From Deltaproteobacteria bacterium (GTDB lineage: Bacteria > Desulfobacterota > Binatia > UBA1149 > SPBQ01): DNA of 64,000 bases. The translations under genes were made by a program, and so were the position numbers. The notes beneath the pieces are model-generated. The model did not search any database. It saw nothing but the letters and a program-made list of their open reading frames with translations, and was not told the DNA's origin. Shown here piece after piece: positions 1 through 8,801 of the stretch (position 1 is its first letter; every line of letters begins with the position of its first letter). The stretch lies in assembly GCA_029262375.1 (NCBI GenBank), contig JAJCZM010000049.1, positions 67,992-131,991 of the forward strand. The letters are read 5' to 3'.

Positions 1-457
1 GGTTCGAATCACGATCCGGTCCTCGGACTGACCGTTCGAACTCGCCACCGATCGCTTATCGTGAATGCGGTGCTCACAGTGCACCTCGGGCGAGGACTTC
101 CGTTGCACCGGGTGCATGAAGAACTCGACCATCTCTACACCGTCGCGTTGGAACGTGCGGATACGATGCGCATGCAACGACGATGTTCGTGCACCGGTAT
201 CCACCTTGACCTTGATCCGATCCACCCCGAGCGACGGGAGCCCCACCCACTCGCGCCATCCGAGCACAACCCGCTCGCTCGCTTTGGAATTCTTTCTAGT
301 TGTCGCCAAGAACGCGTTGCTCCGACTGCGGACGGGAGACTATCAGAGCGCCTGGGGAACAGCGACCAGACCAAGGCTATTTCTCGCGCCGACGAGCACG
401 CTGGAAACCTTGCTGGCGCCCGCTCCATCCGGCCGTGGCTTGACTTACGGCCTATCA

Positions 458-2347
458 ATGACCGACTCTCAATCCATGGGACCGCCCCGCGCTATCCTGT
501 CGGACGTCGCGAAAGTCGTGACGCTCGGTTCGTTGCTACTGCTCGCACCCGTAACGGGTGCGGCCCAACTCGTCCCCTCACTCGGCCGCGACGTCACGCA
601 GGGAGACATCACCAGCGTTCCCGACGTGGCGCCGCTACCCGCTGACGGTTTCGTCGTCGTGCGCTCCGCACTCGGCGTGATCGGCCTCGATCAATTCGAG
701 CTCATCGGACAGATATACAGCGCCCCCCAAGAGAAGGTCGGCTCGGAATTTCAGGTCAACACTTTCACGACGGGCACGCAGTACAACGCGCGCGTCGCGT
801 CGAACGGCGCCGGCACTTTCGTCGCGGTCTGGGGTTCCAGTGACCTTCCCGGCGGCGAGGACGTGCGCGGCCGGCTCTTCGATGCGACGGGTACGGCACT
901 CACCCCCGAATTCGCGGTCAGCGCGTACACGACAGGTGTACAAGACGTTCCCGCGGTATCGATGAGAGCCGACGGATCGTTCGTCGTTGCGTGGTCGGGA
1001 GAGAGCGCGGTAGACGTGGGCGGGATCTCCGCACGCCGGTTCGACGGCGCCGGTGCGCCGATTGGTGGCGACATCAATGTAATTCCACCGCCGGCCGGAA
1101 CGACCACCCGCAGGTCGGAAATAGCTGTGCTCGACGACGACGGCTTCATCGTCGTCTACCGCGATACATCGTTCGTCAAAGGAGTGCGCTTCGACGCGGG
1201 CGGAACTGCGACGACCGGCGTCTTAACATTGGGCGCCGCAGCATTCCTAGGGGCGAGTCGTCCGGAAGTCGTTGCGATGCCCGATGGTGGGTATTCCGTT
1301 GGATGGCCGCTCGGCGCGCAGCGCTACGACGCCGCGAATTCGGCAGTGGGCCCCGTACTCGTGCCCGACGACGACATTCACGACCTCGGCCAAACCGACG
1401 TGCAACTCGCAGCCGCCGAAAACGGCGACCTGATCATCGCATACGGCAACGGCACCGATCCTTTCAATCCGTTCAGCGGCACTGTGCTGACGAACTTCGC
1501 ACGCCGCTACAACGCGGCGGGCACACCGCAGTCTCCCAGTTTTCTTATCTTCGACGATCAGTCAATCGACATGACAAACGTCTTTTCGTCGACTCTCAAC
1601 ATTACCCGCCTCACGTCGGGAAGCTTCGTCGCAGCGGCTGGAACGTTGAACCCGGGCGGCCTCGGTCAGCCGAGTACAGAGGGAACGATCCACATCCATC
1701 GCCTCTGCGATCTCACCGCCGACCCCACATGCGAGATCTGCCCGGGGTTCGACGACAGCCTCGATACCGACGCCGACGGCCGCCCCGATGGCTGCGATGC
1801 ATGCAACAATGCCGGCGGTCAGAACATGCTCGCCAAGACCCGCATCGGCATCAGGAACCCCGAGGCGACGATTGGAGTCCAGTCCAAGAAGAAGAAGTTC
1901 AACTGGAAGGGCTCGTTCGTAATGCCGGTCGCTTTCTCGTCGACCGATCCGCAGACGCAAGGCGCGCGAATTCGTGTCGAAGCGTTGGGCGGATCGACGA
2001 TGCTCGACGTCGAGCTGCCCGGCGGTGCCTACGCCGGGCAAGGTACGATGGGTTGGACCGTGAACACCGCCGGAACGAAGTCCCGCTATCGAGACAAGAC
2101 CGCGTCTCCGATCAACGGGATCACGCAGGTCAAACTCACCGACCGTTCCAGCAAGCAGCCCGGCCTCGTGCAGATCAAGGTCAAGGGATTCGGCGGCAAC
2201 TACCCGGTATCGAGTGTCTACGTCCCGATAAGCGCTGCGATCGTCCTCGGCGATGCGGCGGCCGGTACAACCGGTGCGTGCGGAGAGGTCTCGTTCGCAC
2301 CCGACGACTGCTCGACATCGACGAAACGGCTTTCGTGTAAGAACTAG
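458..2347 (+). CDS. Large secreted protein of unknown function with shared C-terminal domain
   Basis: ORF 65..2347; likely start at ATG 458 (MTDSQSMGPP...) followed by hydrophobic segment VVTLGSLLLLAPVTGAAQ; repeated GGTFVAVWGS/GSFVVAWSG blades; upstream part of ORF looks non-coding. Confidence 0.8.
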   Translation: MTDSQSMGPPRAILSDVAKVVTLGSLLLLAPVTGAAQLVPSLGRDVTQGDITSVPDVAPLPADGFVVVRSALGVIGLDQFELIGQIYSAPQEKVGSEFQVNTFTTGTQYNARVASNGAGTFVAVWGSSDLPGGEDVRGRLFDATGTALTPEFAVSAYTTGVQDVPAVSMRADGSFVVAWSGESAVDVGGISARRFDGAGAPIGGDINVIPPPAGTTTRRSEIAVLDDDGFIVVYRDTSFVKGVRFDAGGTATTGVLTLGAAAFLGASRPEVVAMPDGGYSVGWPLGAQRYDAANSAVGPVLVPDDDIHDLGQTDVQLAAAENGDLIIAYGNGTDPFNPFSGTVLTNFARRYNAAGTPQSPSFLIFDDQSIDMTNVFSSTLNITRLTSGSFVAAAGTLNPGGLGQPSTEGTIHIHRLCDLTADPTCEICPGFDDSLDTDADGRPDGCDACNNAGGQNMLAKTRIGIRNPEATIGVQSKKKKFNWKGSFVMPVAFSSTDPQTQGARIRVEALGGSTMLDVELPGGAYAGQGTMGWTVNTAGTKSRYRDKTASPINGITQVKLTDRSSKQPGLVQIKVKGFGGNYPVSSVYVPISAAIVLGDAAAGTTGACGEVSFAPDDCSTSTKRLSCKN

Positions 2348-2755
2348 CTACGGATTCTCATACGACGCGTCGTGATGAAACTTGAGAAACTCGGCCTTCA
2401 CTCTGTAGCAAGTCGAGAACAAATCGGGAAACGATTCTTTCACTATTTCGACACCGTCCGCACCCGTCGCGCACGCGCGGGCCCGCATGAGCCCGCGCAC
2501 GACTTCTCTGCCGCAATTCACTGAGAACATCGTGTCGTGGATATAGACCTCGCCCACCCGATCGTGCGGTTTGGCGATCGTCTCGCCGATCTCGTAGATG
2601 TCGAGGCTACAGTCGGCGTCGAGTGGCGCGAGCGTCACGTGATCATAGCGCACATGACGCACGGCCGGAGCACAGGCCAGCACCGACAAGCTGAGCACCG
2701 TGAGCGTAACCGCTCCGAGCATTGACACACGTTCGCTTGAAGACTCCTGCGACAT
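2348..2755 (-). CDS. Putative lipoprotein, unknown function
   Basis: Signal peptide ending in lipobox-like LSVLAC; its TAG stop abuts the stop of the preceding + strand gene. Confidence 0.75.
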   Translation of the reverse strand: MSQESSSERVSMLGAVTLTVLSLSVLACAPAVRHVRYDHVTLAPLDADCSLDIYEIGETIAKPHDRVGEVYIHDTMFSVNCGREVVRGLMRARACATGADGVEIVKESFPDLFSTCYRVKAEFLKFHHDASYENP

Positions 2756-2759
2756 GCGG

Positions 2760-3311
2760 CTATTTCTCCTTTTCCGAAGCGAGGTCCGAGAGGAATGAGT
2801 CGATGCGCTCGCTCAGCGTACCGATCCAAACGTTGTAGTAGGGATGTATCCCCGCGCCCACGCACCTCGTGTGGTTGCGCTTCGAGTTCGGATTCCCGAA
2901 GTCGCGATCGACGCAATGTTTGTCGGTATAGCCGAGATTGTGACTGTCACGATACTCTATGAGGTATGTCGTCGAATCGTAGTTGATGTTGACGGTGACT
3001 CTGTGCTTCCCTTCTTGGGTCGCTTTCTCGGCCAGCGTGATACCTGGTTTTTCCGACTGTACGGTCCACGCGCTCCTGCGGGCCGCCGCCGCGATTGCAG
3101 AGCCGATCTCGACCAGATCAGTACCTTCCTTCGCATGGTGCGCAGTGCGCTCCGGGATCTCCATCTCGGCGACGCGTGCGGCGTCGGCCGGCACCGCGAT
3201 CATGATCGTACCAACCACCGCAACGAGAACTGCTGAATGAGCGATGCGGCGCACGCGGACGGCGATTACGCCGTGCGTAGCGCGAAAGACATTTCGTCTT
3301 GAGCGATTCAT
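2760..3311 (-). CDS. Secreted hypothetical protein
   Basis: ORF 2760..3371; internal Met (MNRSRRN...) precedes hydrophobic segment AVLVAVVGTIMIAVPADAA. Confidence 0.65.
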   Translation of the reverse strand: MNRSRRNVFRATHGVIAVRVRRIAHSAVLVAVVGTIMIAVPADAARVAEMEIPERTAHHAKEGTDLVEIGSAIAAAARRSAWTVQSEKPGITLAEKATQEGKHRVTVNINYDSTTYLIEYRDSHNLGYTDKHCVDRDFGNPNSKRNHTRCVGAGIHPYYNVWIGTLSERIDSFLSDLASEKEK

Positions 3312-3421
3312 TGCAGCCGAGTGTAGAGGCGAGTCAATCTCTATGCCATCGGGGCACATGACTTTGTGCAAGCGACGAAAAGGAAATGCGGATCACGTTC
3401 GATCCCGAGCTAGCGACTTAG

Positions 3422-4819
3422 TCAGCTCTCGCCGCCCGAATCTCCCGGCTTCAGAATACTGAAGCCTGCGAAGGATCCTAAGAAGCCCAACCCGAATATG
3501 GCCGCTTCGCCGCTATCCGCGAAGTCCGAGTCCGGAAACCATCCAGAGACCCAATCGATACCGACGTAGTAGAGGATCGTCATCACGATTGCGGAGACGA
3601 TTCCCCATATGATCGCAGAGACCGGCGCACGGCGACCTCCCCGCCTGGCGAAGGCGCCGACGACACCGCCAAGCGCAGCGCACGCAAGAAAAATCCACGG
3701 TGGCTCGAACCGAACCACGAGCGGGGACGAGCGCACGTTCGCACTCGAGACGCTGATCGTCGCGCCGCCGGATCCACCGGAGCGCAGTCGAACACGCCCC
3801 TTACCGTCAGCGCCCAGGACCACCTGGCTGTCGTCCAGCTTTCCTTGGGTCGTGCTGAGCGTAACCGACAATCCTTCTGCATGACGAAGTCCCGTTGCCT
3901 CAACATTGATAGTGGTGATATCGATTCCCCAGCCGAGCATCGAACTTCGGTCAGCGGACAACTTGATCGTCGGATGACTGACGGGAAGCGCGATCTCGGC
4001 GCCTTCTTTCCCCGGAGCCGGACTTACGGAGACGGCATACGTGTCGGTGGAAACATCCGGCACGCCGATTCTTACGGTATGCCACTTGAGCAGCTCGGAG
4101 ATCATTACCGGTCGAGGATCGATCGTGGTTGCGCCGCGTGCTGTGACAGCAACAGTCACGGCCTTTGGGAGTCGCGAGTCGTCCGCTTCGTTCACCTTGT
4201 TGGCAAGCGCGACGTAGAACTCTCCCACGTACGCGTTCTCGCGAGCATCAACCCCGAGACCGGTTCCGTCGAGCGCCCAAGCGTCGAGTTCCAAAGCGCC
4301 GCTCGCAGAATTCGGCACGGTAATCAGATAGTTCAGCTTGTATGAAGCCTTTGTGGAGATCGTATTGTCTCTGAGGGCCGCGGGGACGGCCATCTTCATC
4401 AGCGGTACTTCGGTTCGTTCTACGAAGACGTCTCCCGCGCGGGCTCGGTCGGCGACATTGGCCGCATCGACTTCGCGTGCTTCGCCGTCGTCGATCGCCC
4501 ACAGTCGACGACTGGCAATCGCCGCAGCGTTGAGCTTGTAGCGACTGACAGCCGACGAAGAAGTAAGAACCTGCGACAGCGCACCGCGATCGATCATCGC
4601 AGCCGCAGCGGCGCTTTCCGGTGGGCGTACGACCGGTTGCGCAGCCTCGATGCGACGATCCACTGCAACAGCGCCGGGTAGTACCGGCTGCACGCGAATT
4701 ATTTGATGGTTGTCCGCAGCCGCGCGGCTCGCTGGACCGATCATGACAGACACCAACACGACAGCACACGCGGCCGTCATAGCCGCAAATACCGCACTCG
4801 ATCGACGCTGATAGTTCAT
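3422..4819 (-). CDS. Exported hypothetical protein with Ig-like region and C-terminal membrane segments
   Basis: Signal peptide MNYQRRSSAVFAAMTAACAVVLVSVMIGPASRAAA; C-terminal hydrophobic helices; alternative start 4831. Confidence 0.75.
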   Translation of the reverse strand: MNYQRRSSAVFAAMTAACAVVLVSVMIGPASRAAADNHQIIRVQPVLPGAVAVDRRIEAAQPVVRPPESAAAAAMIDRGALSQVLTSSSAVSRYKLNAAAIASRRLWAIDDGEAREVDAANVADRARAGDVFVERTEVPLMKMAVPAALRDNTISTKASYKLNYLITVPNSASGALELDAWALDGTGLGVDARENAYVGEFYVALANKVNEADDSRLPKAVTVAVTARGATTIDPRPVMISELLKWHTVRIGVPDVSTDTYAVSVSPAPGKEGAEIALPVSHPTIKLSADRSSMLGWGIDITTINVEATGLRHAEGLSVTLSTTQGKLDDSQVVLGADGKGRVRLRSGGSGGATISVSSANVRSSPLVVRFEPPWIFLACAALGGVVGAFARRGGRRAPVSAIIWGIVSAIVMTILYYVGIDWVSGWFPDSDFADSGEAAIFGLGFLGSFAGFSILKPGDSGGES

Positions 4820-4998
4820 GTTCCCCTCCACTTGGAGGGATTGTAGATGGACGCGCAGCTCAGGGTACCCAACGACCAGCGTTCCTCCCTTGACCGCGCA
4901 ATGTACGGGCCGCGTGCCCGGCTCCCGCTTGCATCCCCCCCTTGCTTGCAGACAACCACGGACGTTCGCCCGACCCTCGCGACGTGTTAGATTCCCGC

Positions 4999-6261
4999 AT
5001 GATCGAACCGCCTACCCTTCCCCTCGGCGCGCGCGTACTGAACGGTCTCAGCGGCGCGGTCACACGCATCGGCATCCCCCTGCTTCCGCTGCGCGAAGAC
5101 GCGCTTCTCGAGCACGCCTCGAAGACCGCCGGCCTCACCGACTTCGGTCCCGACACGTTTCGTACCGGTCTGACCAAGCTCGTCGATTCGCTCAACGAGG
5201 AGGCTCGGCTGAGCACGATCGGCCGCATGATCGCGCGACAAGAGATCGTGATGGCGTTGGAGAATCGGCTCGGCGTCATCGATTGGCACAAGCGCTATCC
5301 CGAGATCGGCGAGGGCGTGATCGACCGGCCGGTCATCGTCATCGGCATGGGGCGCACCGGCACTACGATTCTGCATCATCTACTCGGCTTCGATCCCACC
5401 GCGCGCGTTCCGCAAACGTGGGAGGTTGATCGACCGTGCCCGCCACCCGAGACGGCGACCTACGAAACCGACGCCCGCATCGCCGAAGTACAGGCCATGA
5501 TTGATCGGTCCGAGTCCCTCGTGCCCGACTTCAAGAAGATCCATCCGATGGGCGCAACGCTGGCGCAGGAGTGCGTGCGCATCACGGCGATGGAATTCAC
5601 GAGCATGATTTCGAGCGTGAGCTTTCGCGTTCCCAGCTACACGCGCTGGGTGACCGAGGAGGCCGACCTGGCACCTGGTTACGAGATGCACCGCCGCATG
5701 CTGCAGCTGCTTCAGTGGCGCTGCCCGGGCGCAGCGGGACCGCCGACACGCTGGTTCCTCAAGTCGCCCGGACATCTATGGGCGTTGCCGCATCTGCTCG
5801 CGCAGTACCCCGACGCGCTACTCATTCAGACGCATCGCGATCCGCTCAAGGTTCTCTCTTCACTAATCAGCCTGCAGGTCACATTGCGCAAGATGGCCAG
5901 CGACCAAGTCGATACCACCGACATCGCGCGCGAGTGGGCACGGCTCAATGCGCAAGCGTTCGCCTCGGCCACCAACGCGCGCAAAAGCGGCATGATCGAT
6001 GCATCTCGCGTAATCGACGTGCATTTCGGCGATCTCATCACTCGGCCTTTCGAAACCATCGCCGGCGTGTACGCACACTTCGGCATGGAACTGAGCGACG
6101 AGGCGCGCGCGCGCATGAGCGCGCACCTGGCCAGCAACCCCTCCGACAAACACGGCAAGCACGACCACCGCTTCGAAGATCTGGGCCTGGATCTCGATGA
6201 AGAACGCGCCCGCGTGAAAGAATATCAGGAGTATTTCGACGTTCCGTCGGAGGTCCGCTAG
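4999..6261 (+). CDS. Sulfotransferase family protein
   Basis: PVIVIGMGRTGTTILHHLL 5'-PSB-like loop and LIQTHRDPLKVLSSL 3'-PB-like motif; start 4999 or 4942. Confidence 0.85.
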   Translation: MIEPPTLPLGARVLNGLSGAVTRIGIPLLPLREDALLEHASKTAGLTDFGPDTFRTGLTKLVDSLNEEARLSTIGRMIARQEIVMALENRLGVIDWHKRYPEIGEGVIDRPVIVIGMGRTGTTILHHLLGFDPTARVPQTWEVDRPCPPPETATYETDARIAEVQAMIDRSESLVPDFKKIHPMGATLAQECVRITAMEFTSMISSVSFRVPSYTRWVTEEADLAPGYEMHRRMLQLLQWRCPGAAGPPTRWFLKSPGHLWALPHLLAQYPDALLIQTHRDPLKVLSSLISLQVTLRKMASDQVDTTDIAREWARLNAQAFASATNARKSGMIDASRVIDVHFGDLITRPFETIAGVYAHFGMELSDEARARMSAHLASNPSDKHGKHDHRFEDLGLDLDEERARVKEYQEYFDVPSEVR

Positions 6262-6318
6262 CCGGCGATTGAGTGACGCGTGCCACTAGGCATAGTACGT
6301 TCTGCACTGCTCGTCCCC

Positions 6319-8592
6319 ATGACCGAATCAAGGAAATTCGACTCGAGTGCGGTGAACGCCATCACCGCGGCGTCATCTCCCGCCGACGTTGCGGCGGCCG
6401 TGTCTACGGCCCTGTTCGGCGATGCCTCGGTCGCGAAAGTACTTACCGAGAGTTCCGAGAAGCTTTCCTGGCTTCGACTGGCGCCCGGCGACCAGCTTTT
6501 TCAGCAAGGAGATCCCGCCGACGCACTCTACTTCGTCGTTCGCGGCGGACTGACGGTCCGTATCCATGGCGTGGAAGGCACGGACATAGATGTCGGAAAG
6601 ATCGGCGCCGGTGAACCCGTGGGCGAGATGCAGGTATTCTCCGGCGGCGCGCGTACGGCGAGCGTGTGTTCGACCGATGGCTGCGAACTGATCCGTATTC
6701 CGCGCGCGTCGATTGACGGGCTCACCAAGAGTGCACCGGAAGCGTACGAGCGACTCAGCAACCGAGTCGAGAGTCGCCTGCGGCGTAACCGCCTGATCTC
6801 CTCTCTGACAGATCTCTTGGGTTCGGTGGACGACGATCTGGTCCACGATATCGAGGAAGCGGCGAAATGGCATCGCGTGCCGCGCGGCGACTTTCTGTTC
6901 CACAAAGGCGATCCCGGCGACTCGGTTTATATGGTGGTGTCCGGACGGCTGCGTGCCTCGCTGAGAGACGACGCCGACCACGAACAAGTGTTCGGGGAGA
7001 TCCGTCGCGGCGAAACCGTTGGTGAGGCGGCGCCATTCACTGGATCGGCTCGTTCGGCCGATGTCTACGCCCTGCGCGACAGCGAACTGATCAGCTTCAG
7101 TAACGACGCGTTCGAAACGCTCGGCGATAAACACCCTGTGGTGCTACGCCGTATCGCATCGCTGGCGATGGTCCGGCTGCAGCGCGCACAGGGTACGGGC
7201 GCTGCGCTCGCACCGACGACCAGCATCGCGGTCGTCGCCCTATCGGACGACGTCGATCTCGACGGCTTCATCTCACATCTCGGTCGTTCGCTTTCCTCGT
7301 CCGGCTCAACGCTGTGCGTGAACGCTACATCCGCCGATCAAACACTGGGAACCCCCGGACTGAGCCAGCTCGCAGAGACGGACGCGCGCAGTCGCCGGAT
7401 CGATGCGTGGCTCGACGAGGTCGAGATTCGCAACAGCTTTCTCGTACTCGAGGCCGACAAGGGGCCTACCGCGTGGAGCAAGCGTTGCGTGCGGCAGGCC
7501 GACGAGATCGTGCTGGTGGCGCGGGCCGGATCAAACCCGACGGTTACACAAGCAGAGAAAGACCTTCTAGGCACCGCCGCCGACGGCGCGAAGATCGTGT
7601 TGGTCCTCGTGCATCCGGAATCGACTGTGAGCCCGAGCGCAACCGCCACGTGGTTGGAGCCGAGGAAGATTCATCGACATCACCACGTACGCGATGGATC
7701 TCACGGCGACATCATGCGCGTAGCGCGCTTCATCGCGGGTCGTGCACTCGGTGTCGCGTTCGGCGGAGGTGGCGCAAGAGGATTCGCACACATCGGCGTC
7801 GTGCGCGCGATGATGGAACTCGGCATTCCGATCGACGCGGTCGGCGGCACGAGCATGGGCGCGATGATCTCAGCACAAGTCGCGCTCGGTTGGAAAACCG
7901 ACGGCATGAGCGAGGCGTGCTCGCAGTTGTTCGGAAGTTGGGCCTCCGACGTCACCCTCCCCTACGTATCACTACTCGGCGGCCACAAATCTCGTACACG
8001 CATGCAGCAATCGATCCCCGACGTTCTGATCGAGGATCTATGGTTGCGCTACTTCTGCGTCTCGACCAGCTTGATGACTGGAGCGATCGTCGTCCACAAT
8101 AGCGGTCCGCTGCGCACCGGATTACGCGCAAGCGCGTCGCTGCCGGGGGTGCTACCGCCCGTCATTGTCGGTGACGACATGCTCGTTGACGGTGCGCTGC
8201 TGCGAAATTTGCCAACCGATCTCACCGCCGACTTGTGCTGCGGCGGCCCCGTCATCGCGCTCGACGTGAGCGGCCCCATCGAAATGGCCGCAGGCAGTTG
8301 GACGGGCGACTCAATCTCGGGTTGGCAAGTGCTCGCTCAGAAGCTCAACCCGTGGTCCACGCAAGCGAAGGTCCCAAGTCTCGCGGCAATCCTGCAACGC
8401 TCGATCGAGATTCCCGGAAGTGCCGTAGAACGCTCGGTTATGGAAGAGTTCAGCGGACTGTACCTCAAGCTACCGGTCCAACAGTTCGGCTTGCTCGATT
8501 TCAAGTGCCTCGACCAGATCGCGAACGCCGGTTACGAGTTCGCTAGACCGCGCTTGGAACGCTGGCTGGAAGCCAACCCCTTAATGCGCTGA
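6319..8592 (+). CDS. Cyclic-nucleotide-binding / patatin-like phospholipase (NTE/RssA-like)
   Basis: Two cNMP-binding domains (GDQLFQQGDPADALYFVVRG; GDFLFHKGDPGDSVYMVVSG) then patatin motifs GVAFGGGGARGFAHIGV and GGTSMGA. Confidence 0.9.
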   Translation: MTESRKFDSSAVNAITAASSPADVAAAVSTALFGDASVAKVLTESSEKLSWLRLAPGDQLFQQGDPADALYFVVRGGLTVRIHGVEGTDIDVGKIGAGEPVGEMQVFSGGARTASVCSTDGCELIRIPRASIDGLTKSAPEAYERLSNRVESRLRRNRLISSLTDLLGSVDDDLVHDIEEAAKWHRVPRGDFLFHKGDPGDSVYMVVSGRLRASLRDDADHEQVFGEIRRGETVGEAAPFTGSARSADVYALRDSELISFSNDAFETLGDKHPVVLRRIASLAMVRLQRAQGTGAALAPTTSIAVVALSDDVDLDGFISHLGRSLSSSGSTLCVNATSADQTLGTPGLSQLAETDARSRRIDAWLDEVEIRNSFLVLEADKGPTAWSKRCVRQADEIVLVARAGSNPTVTQAEKDLLGTAADGAKIVLVLVHPESTVSPSATATWLEPRKIHRHHHVRDGSHGDIMRVARFIAGRALGVAFGGGGARGFAHIGVVRAMMELGIPIDAVGGTSMGAMISAQVALGWKTDGMSEACSQLFGSWASDVTLPYVSLLGGHKSRTRMQQSIPDVLIEDLWLRYFCVSTSLMTGAIVVHNSGPLRTGLRASASLPGVLPPVIVGDDMLVDGALLRNLPTDLTADLCCGGPVIALDVSGPIEMAAGSWTGDSISGWQVLAQKLNPWSTQAKVPSLAAILQRSIEIPGSAVERSVMEEFSGLYLKLPVQQFGLLDFKCLDQIANAGYEFARPRLERWLEANPLMR

Positions 8593-8801
8593 AAAGCTGG
8601 AGCACGCTTCAGCGCTCACGCCCCCGATAGCGCCAACACTGCAAACACTACCAACACTCGCGCGAAGTGACGACGCAGCTGAGATCAGCCTCTTCGCCAG
8701 CATAGTACGCGCTTCGTTCGGGAGACCGCCATAGTGCTCGGCAAGGCACTTGGGTAGGCTCCCTTGTTCGTCGCAACGCGACTGAGCAGTCTGATCTACT
8801 A

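Noticed and set aside
1-34. tRNA-like 3' end (GGTTCGAATC...)
   Set aside because: T-loop-like sequence, but the implied T-stem has a G-A mismatch, the acceptor/discriminator is not convincing and the rest lies outside the window.
991-2340. 449-aa Arg-rich ORF in another frame of the first CDS
   Set aside because: Overlaps a better supported CDS; composition typical of spurious high-GC ORFs.
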